64,000 bases of DNA from Nitrososphaerota archaeon (GCA_028867755.1 JAGWFT010000002.1:124001-188000), one strand, 5' to 3'. Counted from the stretch's first letter, positions 42,997-52,514 are shown. Translations and numbers: made by a program. The notes: a model not told the origin generated them from the letters alone.

Positions 42997-44129
42997 ATTA
43001 TAGCCAAGATTTCATCTACACGTGCGTCTGTCTTAAAGGCTGCAGGATTAAGACTTGTCGCACTTGCTCTAAAACCAGATTTTTGAAGCTTTTCTATTGT
43101 TTTTGCAAGTGAAATTGGTGCAGACTGCTTTATGTGAGCTATCTCGTCAATTGTGAAATATGTGGGAGGCATATCGATTTCAGCCTTGCATTTTTCTAGT
43201 ATTTTTTTACATGATTTGTCCACTTGAAATTGGTTTTCTTCAACAATCATGTCATTTACAAAGTCCTTGGTGTAGAGATTTCCAATCCAGAGTGGACCTG
43301 CAAGTTCTGCCTTTGAATTACAAACTTTGCATTCATGGCTAGTCTCTTTTGTAATGTGTCTATTGCCACATTTTTTACAATGTAATATGTAGCCTATTTC
43401 CTCGTCATCACCTGTTCTGACAAGTACCTTGACGTATGTCTTGTAGTAATGCATATTATTTTGTACAAATAGCGGTACTATTTTTACATCTAGTCTTCCT
43501 GCAACCATGCTTATGCATCCAAGAATTAGTCTGAGTGCAATCTCATTGCCATATTCAGTTCTAACTGGGACACCATAGTATTTTCGCTTACAAGCAACAG
43601 GAAATAATCCGTGCAATACTGTAAGATCTGTGGCTGTGGCAGACAGAAGGCCACCATGAAATGTAGCTCTAATCCCACAATCTAGGTACCTAGATGGAGA
43701 TCCAAAAGGATCTATGTCTACAATTGCTCCTCTTTGTTCTCTTTTGGAGTGCAAGCTAAGAAACCTACAAGCTTCATTTTCAGAAAAAATACAATTTGTA
43801 ACATTGTTTAATTTAGCAATGTTCTCAGCAATCTCTAAGGCCTTTGGGTTTACGTCATTGATGAAAACTTTTTCTATAATATTCAATTCGTTTGCGGCTC
43901 TGATGCTTCTTGCACCTATGCCTGAAAGCGAATCAAGCAAGATTTTTGGTCCCTTGAAATTTTTTAGGAAAGTAGCATATGCTATTATTGAAAAGTCTCT
44001 GCTCACCTTTGCTCTTGGATTGAAGAAAGCAGGCTCTCTGGGAGGGGCTTTCTCTACTAATGATTCCTTAGGTACTAGGAGCTTGGTTGTACCCTCAACT
44101 ATCTCGGCAAGATCTGATTCCAACTGCAT
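42993..44129 (-). CDS. trm1: tRNA (guanine-N2)-dimethyltransferase Trm1
   Basis: 378 residues: FFNPRAKVSRDFSIIAY, LLDSLSGIGARSIRAANE (SAM loop), IVDIDPFGSPSRYLD (catalytic DPFG), SATATDLTVLHG. A zinc ribbon is seen as HCKKCGNRH and ECKVCNSK. Makes m2,2G26 in tRNAs. Confidence 0.94.
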   Translation of the reverse strand: MQLESDLAEIVEGTTKLLVPKESLVEKAPPREPAFFNPRAKVSRDFSIIAYATFLKNFKGPKILLDSLSGIGARSIRAANELNIIEKVFINDVNPKALEIAENIAKLNNVTNCIFSENEACRFLSLHSKREQRGAIVDIDPFGSPSRYLDCGIRATFHGGLLSATATDLTVLHGLFPVACKRKYYGVPVRTEYGNEIALRLILGCISMVAGRLDVKIVPLFVQNNMHYYKTYVKVLVRTGDDEEIGYILHCKKCGNRHITKETSHECKVCNSKAELAGPLWIGNLYTKDFVNDMIVEENQFQVDKSCKKILEKCKAEIDMPPTYFTIDEIAHIKQSAPISLAKTIEKLQKSGFRASATSLNPAAFKTDARVDEILAII

Positions 44130-44205
44130 GATGTAATCTAAAATGAATTAATAAGTTAAAATGTACGCACTAACGCTCAGGCAAGCCACGGAATTTTTGT
44201 AAAAT

Positions 44206-44555
44206 TTAATGATCTAAAACAGGTAATAAGATGTGAATTTGAGTTCCCCCATTGACTCCTGATTCTGCCCAGATTTTGCCACCATGACTTTCAATTATGC
44301 CTTTACAAACAGATAAACCAAGTCCAGTTCCACCATGCTCTCTTGTGGAAGATGTAGAACCAGAGGTTCGCTTTATCTCAGCACCACTCCAACCGTCTGG
44401 TATTGCAACTTGAACTCTATAGTTGGTGTTAACATACGTTGTTCCATTTACGGGAGTACGTGTTCCTTGAAATTGGTGCTGGCCTGAGTTGCAAATATTG
44501 AACCTGCAAAAAAGATGATCGCTACAAACCCTAAAAATAAAATAGTTTTCAACAC
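44206..44555 (-). pseudogene. Chimeric remnant: exported protein N-terminus joined to histidine-kinase C-terminus
   Basis: On the minus strand a GTG/TTG start (44555/44552) opens a signal peptide (LKTILFLGFVAIIFFAGSIF, then ATQAS) that stops about 34 codons later. The +1 frame resumes with TPVNGTTYVNTNYRVQVAIP and DGWSGAEIKRTSGST, then turns into a histidine-kinase ATPase tail: EHGGTGLGLSVCKGIIESHG and AESGVNGGTQIHILLPV. The kinase G1/G2 motif GGTGLGLS is clear. Box A-like ATATATTTAT (44571-44580) sits about 26 nt before the start. The frameshift, the missing kinase body and the join suggest a decayed fusion left by deletion. Confidence 0.65.
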
Positions 44556-44711
44556 GTAAACTTGGTTTTCATATATTTATGGATTGGTAAACATTGTTCT
44601 TGATGAGAACTTTTTATTTTGTTGAAGAATAAAAATTACAGTTAAAGATATTTCTACATTACTGATGATTCCTACCCGAACCTTAAGTACAAAAATCGAC
44701 GAATCAAAATC

Positions 44712-45287
44712 ATGAAGACATTCATTCTTCTTTTGTTTCTAACAGGCTCACTAATGATACCAATGGGATTGTCATCAGCTGAATCAGAAGATCAGTCAAG
44801 CAAAAACAATTCTGCCTCTTCACAGTATGGCACACTTTCGTTTGTAGACTATTCTAGCGCTACAGGGGAAGGTATAGGCCAACAAACCTCTGATTTTGTG
44901 CATAAATCCAAAGAATTACTTAAAGAACAAAGGCAAGAAACACTTGCCTCGATAAAAGAAACTCATGCAAAAATTCATGATACATCTATACAAGAGAAGA
45001 AAACAATAACTGAGCAGCGCAAAAATGAAATGACAGCAATTAAAGAAAAATCCCACACAGAAACACAACAATTTCAAACACTTTTCAAAGACTTTAGAAA
45101 TAGTGTCATTGAACTAGGACATGGCAAAGGCTCTGGTTCAAATCAAGATGGAAATACTACATCGAAAATAAATAACAAAGCTTCCATAGATCAAATACTA
45201 TCAGGTATCACGCACACGTCAAACTCTTCTGCCCTGTATGAACATGTAAACCGCAGTACTTCCAATCACTCTCATGGAAAGCATTAA
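44712..45287 (+). CDS. Secreted coiled-coil hypothetical protein, 191 aa
   Basis: A signal peptide (MKTFILLLFLTGSLMIPMGL) is followed by a Ser/Asn-rich region, a long charged amphipathic helix (FVHKSKELLKEQRQETLASI, IKETHAKIHDTSIQEKKTIT) and a Ser/His tail with NHSHGKH. Coiled coil is likely. No family recognised; probably surface-exposed. Confidence 0.75.
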   Translation: MKTFILLLFLTGSLMIPMGLSSAESEDQSSKNNSASSQYGTLSFVDYSSATGEGIGQQTSDFVHKSKELLKEQRQETLASIKETHAKIHDTSIQEKKTITEQRKNEMTAIKEKSHTETQQFQTLFKDFRNSVIELGHGKGSGSNQDGNTTSKINNKASIDQILSGITHTSNSSALYEHVNRSTSNHSHGKH

Positions 45288-45365
45288 AATTGTACATTGT
45301 AGAAAAGTGAGTACAAAAAATCAAGACCTACACAATTTAATACATCTAGCGAAAAAACAATTCAA

Positions 45366-45986
45366 ATGTTAGTCTGCGGGGTTGATGATGCTGGAAGAGG
45401 CTCAGTACTGGGCCCGCTTGTTATTGCAGGCATACGCATAGAGCGTAAAAAAATAAAACAGCTTTCTGATATTGGGGTCAAAGACTCAAAGCAGCTTAGC
45501 CCTTATGCACGTGAGAATTTGTACAAAAAAATACTTGCAATCGTAGATGATTACTATGTGGCAAAAATCTCTCCACGTATAATAGATCAAAGCGTAAAAA
45601 AGAATGCGCTAAACCAACTGGAGGGAAGATACATGGCCAAAGTAATTGCTAAACTAAAGCCTGATTCTGCATATGTTGATTCATGTGATGTAAATCCAAA
45701 AAGATTTGGTTTGTTAATTTCGAAACTTGCTCACATTAACAAAGTATACTCAAGCCATCATGCTGATCAGAGATTTCCAGTAGTTTCTGCAGCTTCTATT
45801 ATAGCCAAGGTGAACAGAGACAGGGCTATTGAGAAGATAAGGAAAAATTTTGATGTGGGAAGCGGCTATCCGTCAGATTCTAAGACAATGAATTTCATAA
45901 AAAAAGCCATTGACTTGGATGGTGTACCGCCAAAATTTGTGAGAAAGAGTTGGAAGCCAGTTAAGATCTTGCTTGGCATGAGCTAA
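45366..45986 (+). CDS. rnhB: Ribonuclease HII
   Basis: 206 residues. VCGVDDAGRGSVLGPLVIAG (the DEAGRG-like motif, here DDAGRG), VKDSKQLSP, AYVDSCDVN and ASIIAKVNRDRAIE match RNase HII. It removes ribonucleotides and RNA primers from DNA. The first acidic pair is Asp-Asp rather than Asp-Glu, a common variant in archaeal enzymes. It converges on the fibrillarin gene with no gap. Confidence 0.93.
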   Translation: MLVCGVDDAGRGSVLGPLVIAGIRIERKKIKQLSDIGVKDSKQLSPYARENLYKKILAIVDDYYVAKISPRIIDQSVKKNALNQLEGRYMAKVIAKLKPDSAYVDSCDVNPKRFGLLISKLAHINKVYSSHHADQRFPVVSAASIIAKVNRDRAIEKIRKNFDVGSGYPSDSKTMNFIKKAIDLDGVPPKFVRKSWKPVKILLGMS

Positions 45987-46661
45987 TTATCCTAGATATT
46001 TTGCAACAATCATGCTATGATCCTTCTCATACGGCTCCAAGTTAAGCTCTTGGACTATCTCAAAATTGTCTTTTAATTTTCTGGCCTCATTGCGAGTTAT
46101 CTCTGAAGGATCTTTAGTAACGTCTATGCTTCGTGTTTTTATTACAAGCATCATGTAACCGTCTTTTTTTAGATATGTCTTGCAATTTAGTATTGCAATC
46201 TCTGTCTGGTCTGGCTGTGCAATGTCTACATAAACAACATCAACTCCCCCATACACTGAAAAGTACTCTTTAGGATTTCTTGCGTCTTGAAGAATGGGTA
46301 CAATGTTTGCCCTGTAAGATGCAACTCTGTCAAGAAATTCTCGTGCAACTCTGCTTGTGTGCTCGACGCAAAATACAATTCCGCTTGGACCTACAATGTC
46401 TGAAACATGGCTTGCAGTAGTTCCAGTGGAGACTCCAAGATAAAGAACTCGTGACTTTCTAACTATCGGAAGCATTCCAAGATTATTCATTATGGCGGCA
46501 CCAAGCTTACTCCTAAACGGATCCCAGGCCCTGAATTCTTCGTCACTGATTTTGACTAGTTTTTCTTTGTAAACTTGATTTCCTGGAACGAGATTTAAAG
46601 TAGCGAGTTTTTTTTCTCCATCTATTTTAACCCAGAAAATGTTACCTTCTTCGTTTTCCAA
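45987..46661 (-). CDS. flpA: Fibrillarin-like rRNA/tRNA 2'-O-methyltransferase
   Basis: The methyltransferase of box C/D RNPs. FRAWDPFRSKLGAAIMNNLG, VLYLGVSTGTTASHVSDIVG (SAM loop) and VDVVYVDIAQPDQTEI are diagnostic. The frame opens at 46814, but that would overlap nop5 by over 170 nt; the TTG at 46661 (LENEEGNIFWVKIDG) gives a 20-nt overlap and a normal 224 residues. It forms an operon with nop5, its partner in the RNP. Confidence 0.93.
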   Translation of the reverse strand: MENEEGNIFWVKIDGEKKLATLNLVPGNQVYKEKLVKISDEEFRAWDPFRSKLGAAIMNNLGMLPIVRKSRVLYLGVSTGTTASHVSDIVGPSGIVFCVEHTSRVAREFLDRVASYRANIVPILQDARNPKEYFSVYGGVDVVYVDIAQPDQTEIAILNCKTYLKKDGYMMLVIKTRSIDVTKDPSEITRNEARKLKDNFEIVQELNLEPYEKDHSMIVAKYLG

Positions 46662-47919
46662 ATTTCCTTCGTTTTGACTTTTGCCAGTCGTTCTTTTTGT
46701 CTCTTTGTCTGCCAAAATCACCTTGTCTTCCATCTCTGCGTTCAAAAGGTCTACGTTGTTGGCGTTGTACTGGTATTGGAGGCCTCTCAGGAGGTTCTTT
46801 GTATTTTTCTCCAATCTCGCCTATTCTTACATTTAATTTTTCAAAGAGTGTATCGTTTCTTCCTGCTCCAAAGACATCTACTCTGGCAGCAAGAGCCGCT
46901 TTTGCTGCAATTGCTCTTGCAATCTTACCCCGCTGCCACTTGGGAGCTGCATGAACAAGAGTATGCTGGAACAGTAAACCATGTTTTGGAGGCTGTGCAC
47001 CAGTTTTCAGAGAACGGAAAAGTGCTTTTTCTGCTCCTAGGATTTGAATCGTACTTGCAGGCATGGTGGCTAGTCTTTTGAGACTGCCTGCTCTTCCAAG
47101 TATCCTGGCCCCCACCGAAGTTCCTAAAATTACAGAAATATTTGGAGCTATTGTCTGCATCTGTGTCTCTATGTGTTTTTCTAAAGTTGCCCTCAACTCA
47201 AACAATTCCAAGATCTGTTTTGCAATGCTTTGTACTATTGCAAGATTTTCATTAGAAATTTGACCTCCCCTGCTCTTTGCTTGCAAGAGAGACAACATCT
47301 CTACCTTTTCATCAGGAAATCCTGCGTCAGCATATACTTTTTGATTGAGATCATCTCTACGACCAGCTAGAACTATTTTAGAATAACCAATAATTGTATC
47401 AATTAGATTATCCAATTCTGGAAAGTGAAGACCGTACCACTCTCTGAGTCTTGAGCTTAACAGATTGATAATCTTGTCAGTCTCATCCAATACGTTAATG
47501 GCTTGAATGATGTGAAGATCGGGGCTTTCTGATATTTCCGTAACCTTTGAAGAGGACAGTTGCATTGCAAACTCTCTTAATTTTCCCCTCGCATCACCTT
47601 CATTTGTTGCAAAACCCGAATCTACAAGAACTCTGAGTTTGGATGATTGGATTGTTTCAATCTTGTTCTCCTCCATAAGTTCGGCATCTATTGATTTTTT
47701 CCTTAGTATTTTGAGAAGGCTTGTGTCGTTAACAGATATGCCTGTTCCTATCTTGGAAAGGAATTGTTCAAGCTCGTTAATGTTAGCCAATTCCTTTTTT
47801 ACTTCGATGTATTCCTTTGCAGAATTTCTAAATGGAATTGATTTTACACATTTGTTGTTATCAAAAATTGCTATGCCGAGCTCTGTTAGAATTACAGAAT
47901 GCATACAAGGCATTTCCAT
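46642..47919 (-). CDS. nop5: Nop5/Nop56-family C/D RNP core protein
   Basis: 425 residues. The N-terminal domain binds fibrillarin; the coiled coil and the NOP domain follow: IAPNISVILGTSVGARILGR, AGSLKRLATMPASTIQILGA, HGLLFQHTLVHAAPKWQRGK. The C-terminal tail is Arg-rich (ERRDGRQGDFGRQRDKKND). The NOP domain binds the L7Ae-guide RNA complex. The exact start is uncertain (47919, 47913 or 47904). Confidence 0.94.
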   Translation of the reverse strand: MEMPCMHSVILTELGIAIFDNNKCVKSIPFRNSAKEYIEVKKELANINELEQFLSKIGTGISVNDTSLLKILRKKSIDAELMEENKIETIQSSKLRVLVDSGFATNEGDARGKLREFAMQLSSSKVTEISESPDLHIIQAINVLDETDKIINLLSSRLREWYGLHFPELDNLIDTIIGYSKIVLAGRRDDLNQKVYADAGFPDEKVEMLSLLQAKSRGGQISNENLAIVQSIAKQILELFELRATLEKHIETQMQTIAPNISVILGTSVGARILGRAGSLKRLATMPASTIQILGAEKALFRSLKTGAQPPKHGLLFQHTLVHAAPKWQRGKIARAIAAKAALAARVDVFGAGRNDTLFEKLNVRIGEIGEKYKEPPERPPIPVQRQQRRPFERRDGRQGDFGRQRDKKNDWQKSKRRKFGKRRR

Positions 47920-47991
47920 GTCTTACTAAAAAAGGTAACATTAGAGGACTCGTATCAACTGTTATAAGAGAACCAATTTTTATAATTAGAA

Positions 47992-48900
47992 GTGACTCCC
48001 GACATCTCGACAAATGTGGGGCCAATATCACTTGAACGACCCACAATGCTTGCCTCAGGCATTCTTGGTATTTCACTTGAAGTTTTTGCTCGCTTATATA
48101 AGGAAGGAGCAGGTGCGCTTGTAACAAAATCACTAAGCAAGGAACCTTGGGAGGGATATCCAAATCCTACTGTAGTTGGAGTCAAAAGTGGATATCTAAA
48201 TGCGGTTGGACTTTCAAATCCTGGAGCAGAATATTTTGCAAAGATGATCTCATCTAACAAAACTATTCCAATTGTTGTCAGCTTGGTCGGTTCTATTCCA
48301 GAAGACTTTACTTTTATGATAAAACAATTTGAGAACGCCAAGGTTCTTGCTTACGAGTTAAACCTATCATGCCCTCACGTTGAAAAAGTAGGACTTGAAG
48401 TAGGCGATGATCCTAATCTTGTACAAAAAATAGTAAAAGAAGTAAAACAAGCATCAAAGGTTCCAGTAATAGCCAAAGTAGGTCTTGGCTCATCTGATTA
48501 TCTAGAAACAGTAAGAGCATCTTGTGAAGCAGGCATCGATGCGATAACTGCAATAAATACAGTAAGGGCAATGGCAATTGATGTTGAAACTATGCGGCCA
48601 ATTCTTAGTCACAAAATAGGAGGACTGTCGGGAACTCCAATAAAGCCAATTGCAGTACGATGTGTTTATGAAATCTCGTCAAAATTTGACATTCCAATCA
48701 TGGGATGTGGCGGAGTGTCAAGCTGGGAAGATGCAGTTGAATTCATACTTGGGGGTGCTAGCGCAGTACAAATTGGAAGTGCCATTGCAGAAAAATGGGT
48801 TGGAACATTCTCTGAAATAAACAGCGGAATATCAAAATACATGGAAAAGAAAAATTTTCAGAAGATTGGTGATATGGTTGGCATTGCAAAGAAATACTGA
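47992..48900 (+). CDS. pyrD: Dihydroorotate dehydrogenase B, catalytic subunit
   Basis: 302 residues. LASGILGISLEVFARLYKEG, the FMN-binding LNLSCPHVEK, active-site GVKSGYLNAVGLSNPG, and the phosphate-binding IMGCGGVSSWEDAVEFILGG. The GTG start (47992) has TTATAAG about 27 nt upstream, so it is leaderless. It precedes pyrK, whose product passes electrons from NAD(H). Confidence 0.93.
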   Translation: MTPDISTNVGPISLERPTMLASGILGISLEVFARLYKEGAGALVTKSLSKEPWEGYPNPTVVGVKSGYLNAVGLSNPGAEYFAKMISSNKTIPIVVSLVGSIPEDFTFMIKQFENAKVLAYELNLSCPHVEKVGLEVGDDPNLVQKIVKEVKQASKVPVIAKVGLGSSDYLETVRASCEAGIDAITAINTVRAMAIDVETMRPILSHKIGGLSGTPIKPIAVRCVYEISSKFDIPIMGCGGVSSWEDAVEFILGGASAVQIGSAIAEKWVGTFSEINSGISKYMEKKNFQKIGDMVGIAKKY

Positions 48901-48910
48901 TTCCTCAACC

Positions 48911-49696
48911 ATGGTCACAATTGAGAAGGTAATTGATGAAACTCCAACTGTGCGTACTCTGGTCTTTTCTGATGACTTTTTAGCAAATGTATTGCCAGGA
49001 CAGTTTGCAATGGTTTGGATTCCAGGAACAAACGAGCTTCCAATGAGTGTAATGGTATCCCAAGAAAAAGGAAAAGCAGCCTTTACGGTTAGAAAACATG
49101 GCTTGTCCTCAACAGCACTTTATTCTGTAAAAGCAGGTGAACAAATTGGAGTTAGGGGGCCATATGGAAATTCCTTTACCATAAAGCAGGGAAGATTATT
49201 GCTTGTGGGAGGAGGAACCGGACTTGTTCCTCTAATGCGACTAGTGACATTTTTGAAAAAGACTAATGATGTGACAGTAATAATGGGAGCTAAAACAAAA
49301 CAAGAAGTTTTCTTTGATGGATTGGCAAATAAACTTCTAGAGCAAAACAAACACAAAGTTCTAGTGGTAACTGAGGACGGAACACATGGACAATCAGGAT
49401 TAGTAACAGACGTAATGCAAAGATTGCTCAAAGAAAGTACATTTGATGCAGTTTACACCTGTGGACCTGAAAAAATGATGCACAAAGTAGTACAACTTGC
49501 TTTTGAAAAAGGAATCTATGCTGAAGCAAGTATTGAAAGAATGATGAAATGTGGGATGGGACTCTGCGGAAGTTGTTGCTTTGGCGATGTCTTGGCATGC
49601 AAAGATGGCACGGTGTTTGATGGCCAATACTTGCTTACAAACAAGGAATTTGGATACACTCATAGAAGTAAGTCAGGCATATTAGAAAACTATTAG
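48911..49696 (+). CDS. pyrK: Dihydroorotate dehydrogenase B, electron-transfer subunit
   Basis: About 261 residues from ATG 48911 (MVTIEKVIDETPTVRTLVFS). An FAD domain (PGQFAMVWIPG, LPMSVMV), an NAD-binding GGGTGLVPLMRL, and a C-terminal [2Fe-2S] site MMKCGMGLCGSCCFGDVLAC are present. The ATG lies 11 nt after pyrD. A longer frame to 48866 overlaps pyrD by 35 nt and is less likely. Confidence 0.92.
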   Translation: MVTIEKVIDETPTVRTLVFSDDFLANVLPGQFAMVWIPGTNELPMSVMVSQEKGKAAFTVRKHGLSSTALYSVKAGEQIGVRGPYGNSFTIKQGRLLLVGGGTGLVPLMRLVTFLKKTNDVTVIMGAKTKQEVFFDGLANKLLEQNKHKVLVVTEDGTHGQSGLVTDVMQRLLKESTFDAVYTCGPEKMMHKVVQLAFEKGIYAEASIERMMKCGMGLCGSCCFGDVLACKDGTVFDGQYLLTNKEFGYTHRSKSGILENY

Positions 49697-49757
49697 ATTT
49701 TAGACTCGGAAATACGGGAAACCTTAAAATGCTATAGAAATTCATTGAGATTGAAAA

Positions 49758-51482
49758 TTGGGTCACCCAAAAGTTGTATTAAGTGCTGATCGTACGTTAA
49801 TGTCGCCTTATCGTGGGATATCTTTAGCTACATTCTTTGGATGTGCTCCTGCAATTGATCCTCACAGACCAAAGAACAGTATGTGGTATTTTCTTTTAAA
49901 AAATCAAGTAACTCCTAAGGTACTTTTCGATTTCATTTGTAATCCAATCACACATACAAATGGAGTTGCTAACTTTGCACCATATGGACTACGAAAAGTA
50001 GAGGCTGCTCTGTTGAGAGATGGCTACAGAAGAGAAGATGTTGTAGTTGCACATCCAGATCACATTGACAAATTCATCGGTCCTGAAACCGAAGTTGTTG
50101 GTACATACGAAATGGACCCATTAGGAATGGGGCCTGTTACGATGACTTTCACTTATGGTAGAAAACAGACGTCATATGATGAATTTTACAACGCAGATTT
50201 ACACAAGAAAATCAATGAAGCAAAGAAAAAGAATGGAAGCCATGCCAAGGTAATTGTTGGTGCATCTGGAACTTGGCAATACAACTATGATCCAAAGAAA
50301 ATCCAAGAATATGGTTTGTATGCCGTATTGGAAGGAGAGCTTGGTGGCATTGCTCCTGAAATAGATGGCCACGCAGGTCAATTCTTTAACAAACTAATCG
50401 GCGGAGAATTTGATAACATGAATCCTTTTGTTAAAAGTGATTTCAAAGTTGAAGTAAAAGAATTTGGAAGAGATAATGACAAGTTTCACGGAAGATTCAT
50501 CCATTATTGGGATGAGCCTGAAATTGATCAAATTCCTGATATTGTGGAACCTAGCATGCACGGAATGGTTGAGGTCATGCGAGGCTGTGGTAGAGGTTGT
50601 AAATTCTGTGATGTTACTTTACGACCTCTCAGATACTATCCTCCAGAGAAAGTAAAAAGAGAGATTGAAATTAACATAAAAAAAGGCGGACAAAAAAATG
50701 CTTGGCTGCATAGTGATGATATCTTTGTGTACGGTCTTGACCCGAAAAAGACAAAGAACATGGCACCAAACAGGGAGGCACTTGAAGAGCTATTCACGGC
50801 AGTAATGTCTACTGGTATAGTTCACACAAATCCTACTCACGGTACACTTGCAGGTGCAATAGCTGATGAAAAATTAATTCCAAACATTTCAAAAATTATC
50901 AGATCAAGTGTAGAGAACAAGATTGGAATTCAGTGTGGATTTGAGACAGGAAGCCTCAGACTAATCGGAAAATATGCTGATAGAAAATTATCACCATACA
51001 AACCAGAAGAATGGCACTGGGTTGTAAAAGAAGGTGTAAAGACACTAAACGAGAATCACTGGATACCTGCATTTACACTCATCATGGGCCTTGACAATGC
51101 AGAGACCGAAGAGGATGCATGGGAGACAATACGCCTCATAAACGAACTAGAAAGAGAACAGCCAGAATCCATGTTTACTACAACACCTTTGACTTTTGTT
51201 CCAATTGGATTACTTGAAAAATCAGAGTTCTTCGATATTGGAAATGAGATGACTGCAGCTCAGCTGGGTGTAATGTACAAGACATGGCAGCACAACTTCA
51301 AGTATGGAATTCAAAAGTTCATGGACAAGACAGGACACAACAGCACAGTCAAGAGAAAGTTGTTCACAGCACTTGCAAAATCTCTAGGTGGTGTTCCATT
51401 GGGTGCAATGGAAAAGTTTGCAAGAAAGAAAGGCGGAGAACACGAAAGAGTAATTGAAACAATCAAAGCCAAATACTGGTAG
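49758..51482 (+). CDS. Radical-SAM protein with cobalamin-binding-like N-terminus
   Basis: 574 residues. The N-terminal about 250 residues resemble B12-binding-like domains (VVLSADRTLMSPYRG, LRKVEAALLRDGYRREDVVV). The radical-SAM cluster is VEVMRGCGRGCKFCD (CxxxCxxC), followed by a TIM barrel with IQCGFETGSLRLIG. Methanogens and thaumarchaea share this family. Possible roles include methylation or ring formation on lipids or cofactors; the substrate is not inferable. TTG start. Confidence 0.85.
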   Translation: MGHPKVVLSADRTLMSPYRGISLATFFGCAPAIDPHRPKNSMWYFLLKNQVTPKVLFDFICNPITHTNGVANFAPYGLRKVEAALLRDGYRREDVVVAHPDHIDKFIGPETEVVGTYEMDPLGMGPVTMTFTYGRKQTSYDEFYNADLHKKINEAKKKNGSHAKVIVGASGTWQYNYDPKKIQEYGLYAVLEGELGGIAPEIDGHAGQFFNKLIGGEFDNMNPFVKSDFKVEVKEFGRDNDKFHGRFIHYWDEPEIDQIPDIVEPSMHGMVEVMRGCGRGCKFCDVTLRPLRYYPPEKVKREIEINIKKGGQKNAWLHSDDIFVYGLDPKKTKNMAPNREALEELFTAVMSTGIVHTNPTHGTLAGAIADEKLIPNISKIIRSSVENKIGIQCGFETGSLRLIGKYADRKLSPYKPEEWHWVVKEGVKTLNENHWIPAFTLIMGLDNAETEEDAWETIRLINELEREQPESMFTTTPLTFVPIGLLEKSEFFDIGNEMTAAQLGVMYKTWQHNFKYGIQKFMDKTGHNSTVKRKLFTALAKSLGGVPLGAMEKFARKKGGEHERVIETIKAKYW

Positions 51483-51522
51483 AAACCAAATACATAAATT
51501 GCATTAAAAGACAAAGTGATTC

Positions 51523-51702
51523 GTGCCAACTCACGGATCGCTTACTAAAGCAGGTAAAGTTAGAGGCCAAACTCCAAAAGTTCCAGCAAGAGAAAGGCAT
51601 GGAGAAATTGGCAGTGCAAGAAATCGTGATAATTTTAGAAAAAGATTCATCCTAAAACGAGTTCCTGGACAAAATAAACCAGGCCAAAGAAGAAGAAAGT
51701 AA
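51523..51702 (+). CDS. rps30e: 30S ribosomal protein S30e (eS30)
   Basis: 59 residues from GTG: PTHGSLTKAGKVRGQTPKVP, RERHGEIGSARNRDNFRKRF and GQNKPGQRRRK. GSLxxAGKVRGQTPKV is the eS30 core. In eukaryotes S30 is made as a fusion with a ubiquitin-like protein (FUBI); here it is free-standing. TACATAAAT (about 51491-51499) lies about 28 nt before the GTG, so the mRNA is leaderless. Confidence 0.93.
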   Translation: MPTHGSLTKAGKVRGQTPKVPARERHGEIGSARNRDNFRKRFILKRVPGQNKPGQRRRK

Positions 51703-51788
51703 AATCATAATTTTACTGTATTTTACAAAAAACTCCCTTAACCCAGTAACAGAATCCTTTTTTATAGTTAAAGACGGGGAATCTTTGA

Positions 51789-52043
51789 ATGTCTATATCT
51801 GAATCCAACTCTGTTGGCTGTTCCAAATTAATTGACGTGCGAGGTTGCCAAGAATCAAAACCGACCAAGCAGGGAAAGCATTATTCTGTTGATATCAATA
51901 ACGACCCGCGAGTTCTCTTCAAGGATACAATAGGTAATGGAAGAGAGATGAAGTTCAAGCGAAACTCTACTATTACCATAACAAGTGAGAAGATATTTTA
52001 TAATCGAGACGATGTGGAAATAAAGCCTGCTAGCATAACCTAG
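51789..52043 (+). CDS. Hypothetical protein, 84 aa
   Basis: No family recognised. Two Cys (GCSKLIDVRGCQ) could bind metal, followed by a basic beta-rich region (GREMKFKRNSTITITSEKIF). It lies 86 nt after S30e and may be transcribed with it. Confidence 0.65.
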   Translation: MSISESNSVGCSKLIDVRGCQESKPTKQGKHYSVDINNDPRVLFKDTIGNGREMKFKRNSTITITSEKIFYNRDDVEIKPASIT

Positions 52044-52181
52044 TCAATTTGTAAATATTAATTTTACAAGTAGCGATGATTATAGAGAAAGAAAACCAAG
52101 TCAAACATGTACACATGAATAGAACTGTATCGCGAAGAACTAGAGAAAACATAATTGTGTGTAATTATATTACAGTATAGT

Positions 52182-52352
52182 ATGGACGACCCTACACTAG
52201 GAGTAAAAAAGAAATTCAAAGAATACCAGGTAAAAACAGACGATCTTCTAGAAGATATAGGAAACGTATTAACGGATTTTGAGAAAAAGAAAGATCCACA
52301 ACTATTGTATGAAGGAATTAAAGAATTGGTAAAAAAGTTCTCAGATGTATAA
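52182..52352 (+). CDS. Small charged helical protein, 56 aa
   Basis: Starts MDDPTLGVKKKFKEYQVKTD and continues DFEKKKDPQLLYEGIKELVK. The ORF extends upstream to 52155 with GTG, but ATG 52182 is the better start. The Lys/Glu pattern suggests a helical protein; function unknown. Confidence 0.55.
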   Translation: MDDPTLGVKKKFKEYQVKTDDLLEDIGNVLTDFEKKKDPQLLYEGIKELVKKFSDV

Positions 52353-52370
52353 ATGGACAAAACTTGACAG

Positions 52371-52514
52371 AAAGAAAAGAATACCTATCTCAGATCACAC
52401 ATGGGATTAGAGGGAAAAACTCCTAGTGAAGCCTGTGGCATCAAGATAGAAGGAGATAACAAGTGGGTTACATTGATACAAAATGCAGTAAGGGATAAAC
52501 ATCTTCCAAACTGA
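52371..52514 (+). pseudogene. Transposase C-terminal remnant
   Basis: This frame reads NTYLRSHMGLEGKTPSEACG and then NKWVTLIQNAVRDKHLPN. RPHMGLxGKTPAE followed by NKWxTLI is the usual tail of DDE-type transposases of archaeal insertion sequences, so this is probably the last part of such a gene. There is no catalytic core and no terminal inverted repeat nearby, so it is a fossil, not a mobile element. Confidence 0.55.

Noticed and set aside
46662-46814. N-terminal extension of fibrillarin
   Set aside because: It overlaps the basic tail of nop5 and has no fibrillarin similarity.
51523-51702. S30e as a ubiquitin-like fusion, as in eukaryotes
   Set aside because: The frame begins directly with the eS30 core at GTG 51523; no beta-grasp domain precedes it.
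52077-52181. 34-codon ORF MIIEKENQVKHVHMNRTVSR... before the 56-aa gene
   Set aside because: Box spacing is poor (about 22 nt) and composition is unremarkable; it is not better than chance.
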